From Rachicladosporium sp. CCFEE 5018 (lineage: Eukaryota; Ascomycota; Dothideomycetes; Cladosporiales; Cladosporiaceae): a stretch of DNA of 64,000 nt. A program made the translations under genes and the position numbers. Under the pieces are notes generated by a model, which ran no database searches, had not been told where the DNA came from, and was given only the letters and a program-made list of their open reading frames with translations. Each line of letters starts with the position of its first letter. The stretch's first letter is position 1. This document shows positions 1 to 10,871 of this stretch, piece after piece. Location: assembly GCA_002077045.2 (NCBI GenBank), contig KZ111159.1, positions 372,001 through 436,000 of the forward strand, read 5' to 3'.

Positions 1-2
1 TC

Positions 3-332
3 GCCCCCAATCACTCCGGCACCCCCGCCCTCGCCGCCTCCCTTCCACCCGGCTCCATGACCGGCGCACCCAAGAAACGCTCCTGCGACTTACTAACCGA
101 CATTGAGAACCACGAGCCGCGAGGGCTGTACAGCGGCGTGCTGGGGTACATGGATGTGGGCGGGGGTGGGGATTTCAGCGTAGTTATCAGGAGTGCATTT
201 AAATACTCCGACGAGAGTGTGTGGCGAGTGGGTGCGGGAGGGGCGGTCACGGTTTTGAGTAGTGCTGAGGGGGAGTGGGAGGAGATGGGGGCGAAGAGGG
301 AGAAGTTGCTTAAGGTGTTTGGGGTCGCTTGA
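3..332 (+). CDS. Aminodeoxychorismate synthase, C-terminal part (copy 1, truncated by window)
   Basis: This is the last 109 codons of the PabB-like (chorismate-binding) domain of a fused PabA-PabB aminodeoxychorismate synthase, which makes 4-amino-4-deoxychorismate for p-aminobenzoate and folate synthesis. The family signature GSMTGAPKKRS is visible at the start, followed by the ENHEPRGLYSG and GYMDVGGGGDFS segments of the active-site end of the fold. The protein ends KLLKVFGVA exactly as the complete copy at 44641-46954 does. The 5' part lies outside the window, so only the reading frame (codons starting at base 3) can be given. It is the left-most mark of duplication copy 1. Confidence 0.9.
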   Translation, partial: APNHSGTPALAASLPPGSMTGAPKKRSCDLLTDIENHEPRGLYSGVLGYMDVGGGGDFSVVIRSAFKYSDESVWRVGAGGAVTVLSSAEGEWEEMGAKREKLLKVFGVA

Positions 333-1996
333 AGGGCTGTAGCTTGCCCTGTCTGTCTAAGGCTCGCGATCAACGATGACACGCTCGTAATCCAGAGTCG
401 TTGTGTGGAGACCTTGGCACTATCCACTTGTGCTCAAGCGCTCGTTAATTTATCATCTCACCTCCCATCTCATTTCTGCTACGCTACTATCGTCCACGCC
501 GCTACTGCACGCAAAAGCGCCAGTCGTCACGGAGACGAAAAGCGAGCATGCGTGACGAGGGTATCTCGATATCCTCCGATGCCAGCATCGCTTTATCTGG
601 CCCTGTAGTGGGCTCAGCATCCCGTCGATTGTCCCTCATCGTCGCCCGCTCTTTACTTCCTGATTGGCAAGGACTTCCTTGTCGATTCAGTGCAGCTTCG
701 TGCGACTGGTATCCGTTATGGCGAGATTGTGCGCGGTGCGCTCCTCGTTATCCAATCACTGCAGGCCCTGATCGTTCGGTCACATGGACCTGCCTGCTCA
801 TTACTGGTTGCAACTTCGGAATTGCGTACTTCGCCAACTGCTGTGGAAGCCATCACCTGTACGCTTTTAAGTCGTTCATGGCTCGTCTCGTGTCGCGTTC
901 TTGATCAATGTCGGTCGTTGTGTCCCATGCCCTTTGGTCTGCTAGTATTTTCAGCCGCCTCCAATCTCTCTTACCCGTGCATAATCGTCGCCATCTCCAT
1001 ACAACGCATCAAGCGCTCTAGTCGAGATTATATCGCCTCTTACTATCTTCACCCGCTGCGTTCACTGCTTTCAGACCTCCATCCGCCTCTCGCTTGCTCA
1101 TACTGCTCAATACTCCTTACACGTGTATCGACGTCCCCATTTCATCACTACAATATGCTGGATTTGCCACCATTGATGTCTCATTGTCGCTGCGCATTCC
1201 GCTCCGGCTTCGGTTCTTTGCTCTTTGTTTGCATGCTGCGGCGGATGGTCATCGCTGGCCACTTCGTACATTGTGAGTACGATGTCCACACGGGAAACGT
1301 AGACCGAGGATGCCCATTCCGCTCTCGTCGTGGCGCGTTCAGATGCTAAGGCGGTGCAGTTTCTGTGATACGATGCGCTTTGCAGCGGATGGCTGTCCGT
1401 CATGTGAAGGAATGCTTGATGATCTGAGCTGTAGGTGTCAGCGAGGGCTTTTGCGTTCGGCCTTCAACGTTCACAGGCGCGAATATATTGAGCGGTGCGT
1501 CGTCGGCCAAGATTGGTACTGCGTTTGCAGTAGGCTCGGTTGCTCTAACGCTGCAGCGAAGGGATTCAGAGGCACAAGGAAGTCCTCGAGTTGCTGTTGT
1601 CCCGGTCCGTACTGGCTACTGGGGGTAGCTGCAGACTCTGCTTGTATTGTTTTTCCGGTGGCTTACGTCTTGAAGAGAGAGAGCGGCTGTCTGCTTGGCT
1701 TTGTATGGTGAACAAGGCGCTCTCAGCCATGTCGTCTTGTCAGCCCATACCACCGCGGTCGTTAGTAAAGGAGCGTTTGGAGCTGGTGAGGCCCAGTGGA
1801 GAAGCGCAGCCACGCAGCTAAGGGGCACGATCATCGATCCGCCGCCTCTGCAGCCATGCAATTGCAAAGATACAATGGCAGCCTATCCTCTCGTCCTCCT
1901 TCATCTCTGAATCAGTAAAACGTAGCTCGTCGATTGCTGACCTTCCTGTTACTCTTGTGGAGCAAAACGTGAGTTGGTAACATACTGCAAATATGA

Positions 1997-2098
1997 AAAA
2001 GCTTCGGGGGGCCGAACCCCGGACCTCTGCAATGCAGGTGATGAAACTCGCCGGCTCTGGAAGGTAGATGACGTTAGCGCTATCCGACTGCACCATCA
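1997..2098 (-). repeat. tRNA-like (SINE-like) element
   Basis: Read on the minus strand there is a T-arm-like hairpin with a 5-bp stem and the loop TTCGGCC, matching an RNA polymerase III B box. About 60 bases upstream is an A-box-like segment (GTCGGATAGCGCTAACG). No matching 7-bp acceptor stem is present, so this is not a functional tRNA gene. The same sequence occurs at 48663-48767 in copy 2. A tRNA-derived SINE head or tRNA pseudogene is the best explanation. Confidence 0.4.
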
Positions 2099-2457
2099 AG
2101 CCTCCCATGGGCTGTCTTTGGGTGCTGGAACTTCGGACTTTGCTGCTTATGTAGTATGCCTGCCAAACCACCCCAACAGCATGAGTCCCAGGTAGTCGCT
2201 CAGCGTGTGGTGATTCAGCAGTAGTACGAGCACAGTAAATTGCTCTGCAAAGCAGCACAGAGGGGCACGTATAGCGAGAGCCAGAACTCGCTGCTCTTGT
2301 AGTCTGCCTGCTGCACCACCCAAAAAGGACGAGCCCCAGTCTTCATCTCAACGTGCAGTGATTTAGCAGTGGTACAGGCGCAGCAAAACGCTCTCCTCTG
2401 CAGCGCAATGCGAGCGTTGCGCGCAGAGCAAAAGCATGGTGTACCAAGCACCAGAAG

Positions 2458-2550
2458 TGCAAAAGCTTCGGGAGTCGAACCCGGCATCCGCTGAAAGCAG
2501 GTATCGAGGAAATGCACTAGAAATTGCACCGTTAGCGACACTCGGCAATA
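2458..2550 (-). repeat. tRNA-like (SINE-like) element, second type
   Basis: The minus strand reads GCTAACGGTGCAA, then about 45 bases, then CCGGGTTCGACTCCCG, again an A-box-like/B-box-like pair without an acceptor stem. Sequence between this and the first element looks like a second degenerate copy of the tail that follows the first element (TGCTGC-TTRTGTAGT-TGCCTGC, then AGCAGT-GTAC and GCTCTGC). The two elements may therefore be tandem relics. The counterpart in copy 2 is at 49128-49219. Confidence 0.4.
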
Positions 2551-4459
2551 CCCTCAGCCCCCTATTGGTTGGCTGCCAACGGGGGCGTCTTGGACGAGCA
2601 AAAAGGCAGAATCGACAATTATATCGTATGCTCGGAGGCTCGTAGTCGACAGGGAGGCCAGGGGTAGGGTTGTGATGCACACGAGGACGTTCGCACGGTT
2701 CAGCAGAACAATCTCCGCATATTACATGTCGTGATAGTGGCTTTGTTGATGTCGTATCGCCCTGGTGTGGGAAGCATGCCATGTTATGTGAGGTCTTGGC
2801 GTGGCTTGCAGGGCTGAGTGTGCTAGTCCGCCGAGCGACATGGTGAGGGGCGAACACATCCTCACACGTACACTCACGCGCAAACATAGTCGAGCGCTTC
2901 ATTGGTGGCCAGAGAGCAAGCAGCACAACAGACAAAGCTGCTTGCAAGACGACAAGAACAAGCCAGAGCCGCTGCGGTCTCTTTCACGGGCACGAAGCAG
3001 AGGCCGCACACCCATCAATGCGACGGCGAGGAGCCATGGGCAGCAAGATACTCCCAGCTCAACGACCCTGCGAGCTATTGCTATGAGGCCGAGCTTCGAA
3101 CGCTGGGATTGCGATGGACCTGAGGTCAGGCAGCACGACTATGCTGTGATTGAGCAATCAACGCCAGCCGCCAGACGCGCTCGACAGCTAATTGTCATTC
3201 GAGCCGTGGCCTTCAGAGCAGCTGCCAGAGACACCACCGAGCCGAGCACGAAAATGGCAGGCTTGACGCAAGAAGTCGGGACGACAGGTGGTGCTACCTC
3301 GACATGGCAACGAACGACGAGCATCAGCTAGCAGCAGACCGAGGAGGCGATCACGGGCAGACCAGTAGCACGGCATAAACATCTCCAACTTGCAAGCGGA
3401 CGGCAACGTCTGGAGCTAGCAAGACGTTTATGTTTGGGCATTGGCATAGCTGCTTTGCCACAGCATGTTCGCCACCAGGACTGACGGAAAGCGACCTTAC
3501 GAAACGGCAAGCCACGCCTGTAGAGCCTCGGAGGTTTTGCCGTTGTACCTGCAGGCTGCGATCCCGTTTCGGTTTGGCGGCGATGACTACACACAAGATT
3601 AGATGAAGAGTGGGAGGCAGCGCCGGCGCAAGGAAGACCCAGAGCCAGCAGACAATCAAGAGAGCGGAGCGAACGCAGAATCGTTCCAGAGACCAGCACA
3701 CGCAGAGAGGCTGAGTGGAATAGTGTCGAGCACAGATACACAAGAGCTGATGAAGTGCATGTCCACAACGTCGACTTCTCCTTCTGCCTTTAGACGAGAG
3801 AGGCCTGGCCAGTCTGGGCCGGATCTGCAGCAACGCTGACAATCCATGGGGCTGAGGCAGAGCGTGGCGAATTAACGCCAAAAGATGCGAAACGACATCG
3901 CAAGTCTCATCGACACGAGCTCGGCTTTCCATATCGAAGTGGTCTGCTCTGATAACATCGTACGTGCGGCAAATCGATGCACAGCTTGACCTTGGGCGAT
4001 ACTGTGTTCAGACCTCACGACCCAGGTACTCCACAGGCAATGGCTATACAGATCACAGCGACGAGCTGGATGCACATGCCGACGCACTGAATCACGGAGA
4101 GCTGCCCATGCAGGCGCAGATCGACTGCTCAAGCCTTCCACCGACCAGAAGGCGATGCAGCTGCCTGTCAAGGTGTCCTGTAAGGCATCTGATTCGGCGG
4201 ATACTTCTGTTCCAGCGGCTCGAAGATAAGCTTGCAATCATGACTCTCGATGTACTTGGTCTTTGCATCGAACGGCCGTTGCGCACACGAGTGCTCTGGC
4301 ATATGTGTGCTGCTACGTGAGCTCAAAGATTGCGAGGGCCGTCTCACCGCTCGGCCAAGCATGAACACATGTGGCTTTCTTCAGAGCTGTATGTCATTCA
4401 GATGCCTACGCTTTCCACTCTCATGTCTAGTCCTTGTGTCGGTCGGCCTCTGCAGTCAT

Positions 4460-5035
4460 GTCTGCTTTGGCAGACTGAGCAGCGGCAAGAGCCCAGAACC
4501 TGCCACCTTTTCCATCGACCGCGTATATCTGGTGATTCTTCCTCTAAAGATGCAACCTTGTCGTCTGCTCTGGCAGACGCAGGCGCTGTAAATTTCGAGA
4601 CAGAAGCCTTGGTCGCTCTCAATCCAAGGACAGCAGCTCCAGAGCGTCTTCTGACTGAGTTGTCGTTCTCCCACAGCACTGCAGATCAGATATCTGCTCT
4701 GGCAGACCTGCGTGCACAGCCCTCCAGCATCGGAGCGAGGCGAAGTATTCCAGGAAATCCGGACCGGCGGCCGAATCACTCCAGAGTGAGTCCCATGGCG
4801 TGAGCCTCCAGCATCATTGTTCTCCTCTGGCGAGGGCTACTCCGTGGCAAACGTTTCTAGCATGTCGCTTTCCCACACTGCATGCTTTCTCCTGCCCAAT
4901 CCAGGAAGCTAGGCGACTTGCCCCGGCAGACGCCTAGATGCTCGTATACGCCTGATGAAGCACTCCTGAGTGCACACCAGACCAAACTCTTGCTCCTGCC
5001 TGGTCCATCCTAGCTGTCGCCTGCTCTGGCCGACA
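4460..5035. repeat. Spaced 16-bp imperfect palindromes
   Basis: GTCTGCTYTGGCAGAC, whose arms GTCTGC and GCAGAC are inverted repeats, occurs at 4460-4475 and 4563-4578. It recurs with one arm base lost at about 4693-4707 and in degraded form near 5020. Spacing is roughly 100-130 bp for the first three. Related degraded copies lie at about 50848, 50981, 51249 and 51379 in copy 2. Confidence 0.4.
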
Positions 5036-7165
5036 CAGCGAAGGCCGAGATAGCACTTGTGGATTCTTGCGCTCCCAAAGACCTTGCTCTTGCCCAGATC
5101 TCCAGTCGATGCTCAAAACCACGGCCAAGTTTGAGACCATCCGGTCGTAGGCGATTCCGTCCGCTCTCGGTGCAGCAGATCGTCTTCGCATTCGGGTGTA
5201 CCTTACTCCCATACACGACCCAGCCTTGTGGAACAGCTGCAGCGAGCCGAGCATGTCTTCATGAATGCTGTCCTGTTGCTTGCCTAGGCTTCTTGCTTGC
5301 CGATGATGTATTCTTGCGATGCATACCGGCTTGGCCTGTCATTGCTGCGCTCTTGCGGTCGTGTGGGCTTCTGAAGGTCATTGCTCGTTGTTACGACTTG
5401 GCGTGGCTTCCGAAGAGGCACCATGCTGTCAATCGTCCCGGTAGATTCAGTCAGGAGTCTCTGGCCTGGTAGCGAAGTGGACTACTCGGGTGACCGTTCA
5501 CCGTTGAGCCTGGACTCCGCCCCTCATAGCTCACTGGTATCTATCTTGGTATGTTGTTGTGCGCTCGAGCTTTCGAATGGGTGGCTGATGGTGCTTCTCT
5601 GGTGGGGTCTGCGACCGAGCATGCTGCTACAAATTTCCCGGCAGGCATATAATGCCCGACGGACGACGACGCGAACAGAGCACATCATTCCATCTGGCCG
5701 TGTCTTCCTGTAACCTGCGTGTTCGGGTAGTAGCTCACTATTGACTGCTTTCTGAGAGGCGCGTGGCTGGCAGCGAGAGGTTTGAGTGACCGTGCTCATG
5801 TCGCGGAGCTCTGTTGGATATCGTGGACTGAGCGGGCGCAACGATGCAAAGGACACGCGATGATTGTGTCGATGAAGCGCCGAGGTCCAGTGATAGGGGT
5901 ATCACTGTCGAAGCGCTACAGAGTGGGTTGCACTGCTGCTGCCTCACTGTCGAGTGTCTGAGTGTGACAAGCGTCACACTGACGGTCGAGTGGGATGGAC
6001 CCCTGGATGAACGGTGTGCATACGGAGCTATCTGCACCCTCGCCACCGTCACTGGCACCGAATTCTCAACACGGCCTCCTCGCCCGCATTCCGTCAAGTC
6101 AGGCGTCTACCGCCACATGTGCACCCACGAGCTCAAGTCGGCATACTCTGATGCCTTCTTCCGCTGCATCTCCGTCACCTGCACCTCCTTCACTTGCTTC
6201 TTCTCCAAAGGCTGTTCCTCGGTGCGCCGACCCTTTAGATTCTCGATTGTCGGTTGCCCCGGCAGCACAACTCTTTGGCATGACGAGTTGGCGACTAAGA
6301 CGAATCAGCTTCGATTCTGCCGAAGACAAAGTCTGGCAACTCGAACGTACCTTGTCTGAGGACATCGTAACCAGTCGCAAAGTGAGGCGCGTATAGTCGA
6401 GGCGCGAAGTTTGCCACTGCCAGAGTGGCGAATGGAGTGAGAGGAGTCGAAAGACGTCGCTGTAGAAGACGTCCTTTGTGTGTTGGCAACGGCCAGATCA
6501 GTTCTTGTTGAGAAGGCATGTCGACATTGATTGCCGAGACACGCGTATGATGATTGCTTGGTGTATGTGTGTCCTTTCGCGTGGAAGACCGTTGACTCGG
6601 AGTGTCGTTGACAACAAGCGGGGGGTCGAAGTCAGCCTGTTGCAAATTGCCGGAGGAGCAGGTGCGACCAGTCAAGTGAACGCGCCCTAAACTCCACCCC
6701 CTTCACAAACAACGACCTTATGGGATCACGGGAATGGAGCAGATGAGGCAGCCGAGTACGCTCTGCTCCCGGTATGTCCAAAGGTTCTTGTGCTACCACA
6801 GGTGTACCAGTGGCAGTGCACATTGTTGCACCGCGAATGCGAGAGAGCAGACTGTCGATCCTAGTCTTTAAGACTCTCGACTCTCCTAGATGCGGCAGAC
6901 CAGTCCTTCACTGCCGCGATCAAGCACATAGTAGCACTGCCACGTTTCAAAGTTTTGAGAGAAGCGAGAGATACACACGAAGGAGACCAGTGTCGAGACG
7001 TACATGCGCAGTTTGCAATTCTGTGAAGCATTTCGTATTGCCCACTGGGTATCTCAAAGTCATGCAAGCCTCCTGAACGCTCCGAACGCCGCGCCTAGCC
7101 TGGGCAATGCTCCTCCGTCGCTATGCAATGGACACGTGCTGTCATGCTCGTCTATGGCCATTGCT

Positions 7166-8070
7166 TCACCAGAAGAAGCGCCACGTGAGGAACAGCACAA
7201 TGATCGTGGCGAAGGCAGCAATCGGGCCATACTGCTTAAGCAGCAACTCCCAATTGATACGCACAGCAGCACGCTTGTACTTCGCCGAGTCCTCGCGCAA
7301 GCGACTGCTCATATCGCCCATCTTCGTGAGACTGTCCCCACGATAGAGCAGATCCTCGATGTTCTTTGTCATCACGAGCTGGACGTCCTTGAGCTCGTCG
7401 TTGAGGCGATTGAGGTTGCCCGCAGCGCGGCTGTCTTGGTATGTCTTCTTGGAGGACTCGAGGAAGCGCTCGAAGTCTGCGTAGGCGTAGGGACGGACTG
7501 AAGGGGAGAGATACTCGTCGCTCGTGTGGGTTGACTGGAACTCGGTGCGGACGTCGTCGAGATAGGTCATGGCGAGTTTCTTGGGGTAGGAGCGCTCTGT
7601 GATTGCGATGGCCGTGATATTGTCGTTGAGGATGTAGCTGGGGGATTGCTGTCAGTTTGCAGGGCCATCGAGGCAGTTCGGCGATTTGCTTACTGCATGG
7701 TGTATGCCTCGCTCTCAATGCTCGCACGCGGCTCCGAGTCCGCCTTGATGCCCTTGATGACCTGGCGGATTTGGGTCTTGAAGTCGTTGAGCTGAGGGAC
7801 GTTGGCATCGTCTGTCGAGGCTACCAGCACCAAGCCATCGAGGCGCACGATCTGGGTGGTATAGATCATTGTGCGGGTGGCTGCAGCAGCTTCTTCGAGG
7901 ATCTGCTTCTTGCACTGGCGCGCGTCCTTGACACGCTGCTGGATGGATGTCGTTAGGTAGTCGACGCGCTGGCAGTGGAGGCGGATTCCATTGCTGGCGT
8001 CGTCTACAGAGCGAAGGTCGGGGTTGGCTTCTTCAAAGAGAGGTGTCCACTTAACTCCACAAAACGCCAT
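7166..8070 (-). CDS. SEC22: R-SNARE Sec22 with unusual N-terminal extension (copy 1)
   Basis: Vesicle SNARE for ER-Golgi traffic. Exons are 8070-7694 and 7637-7166, with a 56-bp intron (GTAAGC...CCCCAG) that joins the frame exactly. The classical fungal start would be the ATG at 7869 (MIYTTQIVRLDG, 215 aa), giving a longin domain, then an R-SNARE helix with the zero-layer Arg in NIEDLLYRGDSL, and a C-terminal membrane anchor ending TWRFFW. I extended the start to the ATG at 8070. The frame stays open upstream for 67 codons, and over about 60 of these every base difference from copy 2 is synonymous (Leu, Thr, Ser, Ile, Gly, Asp, Arg codons). The extension is not part of Sec22 as I know it. The start remains uncertain; the family call does not. 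Confidence 0.9.
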
Positions 8071-8714
8071 CGCGATTCCTATTGGCAGGTCGAGACGGGG
8101 AATTTCCAACACTTCGGGCCCACCATGCCAAGACCACGCATCAACAGCCGTCGACTCTCACGGCAGTACATATTTTACATTACTGCCACAATCGCGGCAG
8201 AAACGTCTGACTGCACTGATGACCAGCATCTGGTCTGGGCATGGTCCAAGGCAGATCCGATGACCATTATGCCATGCTGCAGCTACCCATAGTGATTGCA
8301 TGTGCTCAAGAGACTCGAGAGCGACGATCAAGTTGTTCATCTCGAACGGCGTTTGCATCTTCGGGGACATTTTCATTACAGACACTCGGGCACTTACCAT
8401 CAGACAGTCAAGGCAGCGTTCGCTCTACCCTCCATCGAGAGCGCGATATTGTGCAAAGGTGGTTCACGTTGCTCCCTGTTCACTCTTGATACACTCGCTG
8501 GCTGAGCTCACGCGACCTGCGTCCGTGGGGCTTCGTCAGGCGAGGGCTGATCCGAGTGAAGTGAACGCGTCTCTCGTGGTCACTTTGCCTCTTATTCGCG
8601 GTCATTAACTCTGCGTTGGGTCAACCCACAGCGACTCCTCTTCGCCGGACTCTGTCTGCACTCCCCCTTCCTCGCCACGAAGAAGCAGCAATCAACTTCG
8701 CCACCGCGTCCACC
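8071..8714. other. Divergent intergenic region (copy 1)
   Basis: This is the shared 5' region of SEC22 (minus) and the ASX-homology gene (plus). It differs strongly in sequence and length from its counterpart at 54768-55414, unlike the flanking genes. I see no gene in it. Confidence 0.5.
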
Positions 8715-9183
8715 ATGACTGCCGCAAGCGAGAAGCGTCTCCTCGTCGCCCCAACCTCCAAACTCACGAACATCAACTCCCTTCCTGTGCGCCCCTCCTC
8801 CCCCTCTGCATCGCCTCTCCATCCACTGACTCCTCAACCTGTAGACTATGCTCTCCCAAACAGCCGCGTGGTCCACTCTCCCCCTCTCAATGCGTCAGCA
8901 TCTCTACTCGCTTCTCCCGCCACCAGAAGCTGGCGAAGCTCCCTGGGATCCCGACGTGCATCCCATGGACACCAAGCTTCGCAGTCACATTTCCGCTGAG
9001 CTGAACGCTTGGCAGAGTGATCTGAGAGACGGAAGGGAGGTCAAGAAGTGGAGGGACGAGGCTGTTGGGGCTGGGAGGAAGAGGGTTGAGGAACGGAGAG
9101 AGATGAAGGGCGTTGTCGAGGGTGAAGGGGGTGGTAGGGTTGTGGCGAAGCAGGGGGGTGGGATGGAGGGAGTAGAGGATTGA
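8715..9183 (+). CDS. Small ASX-homology (DEUBAD-like) protein (copy 1)
   Basis: Two exons, 8715-8786 and 8845-9183, encode 136 aa. The 58-bp intron starts GTGCGC, has a CTGAC branch point and ends CTGTAG. In copy 2 the same intron has GTACGC, CTAAC and CTCAG, which confirms the splice. Exon 2 begins TMLSQ, followed by W-x-LPLSMRQHLYSLLPPPE and a helical segment with ISAELNAWQSDLRDGREVKKW. This resembles the ASX homology (ASXH/DEUBAD) fold that binds BAP1/UCH37-type deubiquitinases or INO80-associated factors. The tail is a charged Glu/Arg/Gly-rich stretch. Function is inferred from resemblance only; a fungal chromatin role is plausible. Confidence 0.7.
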
Positions 9184-9484
9184 GCATCGACGATGACTTG
9201 ATTAGCAAGTGAATCTATTAAGCAGGAGTCGATGCATCGTAGCCGACCTGATATGTATCGATCGACCGCTCGACGGTTGTGGTCAAAGCCAAGCGTCAAC
9301 CTGGACCTCGAAGTCTACTTCGTACTCCATCCACTTCTGAACTTCACCCTCAATCCTCACCACTCATGAACACGCGAACCACACTCCCAATTCTCCAGGT
9401 TGAACACGCCCTCCGCTACGTCTGAACAAAATGACCCCGTAGATCTCCACTCATTGATCCTTCTCCCATCGACGACTTCCTTAA
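9184..9484. other. Intergenic spacer
   Basis: No gene seen. This is the promoter region of the downstream ELP5 copy and is moderately conserved with copy 2. Confidence 0.4.
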
Positions 9485-10621
9485 ATGGCATCGACCAACC
9501 GCCATGACAGGCAGCGCGCCAACCTCCTCATCAACAAAATCCTAGGCTCCCGCGACGAATACAACTACCCATCCTTCACGCTGCTGCTCAACACGGTCTC
9601 ACAGTCAGCAAAATCAGTCATCAGAGAGATTGTCCATCGCGCAAAGGTACGCCACGCGACACCAGATCCCAATCGTCGTCACAAACATCACTGACGGCGA
9701 TTCCGATAGCATTCCAACGGCAAGGTCATATTTCTCAACTTCGAGACGCATCAGCGACGTTCGTTTGAAGTCTACGACCTCAGAGATGGAGAAGACGAGA
9801 TCATCCTCGCCTACACGCAAAGCGTACAGGCGTGGCAGGCTCAAGTCAAGGCTGCGATCTCACGCGTCAAGAAGGACAGCAGTAAGCAAGCCTCCCTGCT
9901 CCACCACAGACCTTCCACTGATAAGTCCATCACAGGAGCAATCCTACTAATCGACTCTCTGAACGAATTCTGCCACGCCGCCGGCTCCAAAGTGCCGCAG
10001 ATCCTGCTCTCATGGGCCAGTCCCTTACTTCGCATTATAGGCGTCTACCACACCGACGTTCCATTGCACGAATCTTTCAATCCGAGTCCGTACATGGTCT
10101 CTGCTCTCGCGACGCTGAAGTACATCTCAACTACCACATTCACCTGCCGCTCACTATTCCAGACTCTCGAGGAGCTGGAAGCCCAGGCTTACAGCAGGGC
10201 GAAGCCAGCATTCGGACTCGACGAGGGCATCGAAGGTGTGCTGCAGAGTCTGGGCTCCGACAAGACCGAGGGCATGGTGGTGGAGATGGAACATAAACGC
10301 AAGTCCGGCAACGTTGTTTCAGAGGTTTACGTCTTCCCGCGTCGTTCGACTAATGACCAAGGCAGAATCATCACGTTGAGCGAGTACCTAGAGCTTCACC
10401 ACACCTCCTTCGCCTCACCTGCCCCGGGGTCTGCGGCGGCCGAGGGTGGCGACTTGGGCAGTACGATGCATTTAGGGCTTACGGAGCAGCAGAGACGGGA
10501 CCGCGAGGGCGTCGTGCTGCCGCATTTTGACGCGCAGAAAGTCGAGGGAGGGCAGGGAGGCAAGATACTGTATGATATGGGGGCTGAGGATGACTTTGAT
10601 GAGGAGGAAGATGAGATCTGA
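9485..10621 (+). CDS. ELP5: Elongator complex subunit Elp5 (copy 1)
   Basis: Elongator acetyltransferase subunit, acting in the Elp4-Elp5-Elp6 RecA-like ring needed for wobble-uridine modification of tRNAs. Three exons, 9485-9646, 9710-9881 and 9936-10621, give 339 aa. Both introns (63 and 54 bp) have GTACGC/GTAAGC donors and ATAG/ACAG acceptors, and the reading phase closes exactly. Visible landmarks are SFTLLLNTVSQSAKSVIREI, HSNGKVIFLNFETHQRRS, AILLIDSLNEFCHAAG, GVYHTDVPLH, and the C-terminal signature LGLTEQQRRDREGVVLPHFDAQ followed by an acidic DMGAEDDFDEEEDEI end, typical of fungal Elp5. The RecA core lacks a Walker A motif, as expected for this subunit. Copy 2 differs mainly in the linker before LGLTEQQ. 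Confidence 0.9.
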
Positions 10622-10871
10622 GAGCCGCACAGGTCCTCCCACTGCTCCAATCGCATAGGCAGGCGCGGAGTGCGGCGAGACGCCGATCGGCCTTCAACAG
10701 CGAGGATGCTTGCAATAGCTAGCATGATGAGGGACGCACAGTCGACGACAGCGTTGGCGGCAAATTGAGCCTGGCGTACATCGTACCGCTTAGTCTAGCT
10801 TACAAGCATAGCTACTGTACAACAGCCTCACAGCCCCATCCCCGTCTATCACACTCTCATTACCATTGCCA

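Larger units (their letters stand above)
333..7165. other. Gene-free region with repeat relics (copy 1)
   Basis: I find no convincing protein gene in these 6.8 kb. Many short open frames exist on both strands, but they are not conserved as proteins in copy 2 (46955-53859). The region holds two tRNA-like sequences near 2.0 and 2.5 kb embedded in degenerate roughly 430-bp repeats. It also holds spaced 16-bp palindromes near 4.4-5.0 kb, and a block at about 5440-7070 that is unusually similar between the copies. It is best read as old repeat or transposon debris plus possible non-coding RNA. Confidence 0.5.

Noticed and set aside
690..1349. 219-codon plus-strand ORF
   Set aside because: Not conserved in copy 2, Cys/Ser/Arg-rich random composition, starts on a non-ATG-supported context.
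1997..2550. Functional tRNA genes
   Set aside because: B-box hairpins are good, but no acceptor stem pairs and anticodon stems are short or mismatched.
4330..4803. Repeat protein gene reading SALAD repeatedly
   Set aside because: The frame is not kept in copy 2 beyond short pieces; the repetition is explained by the DNA palindromes.
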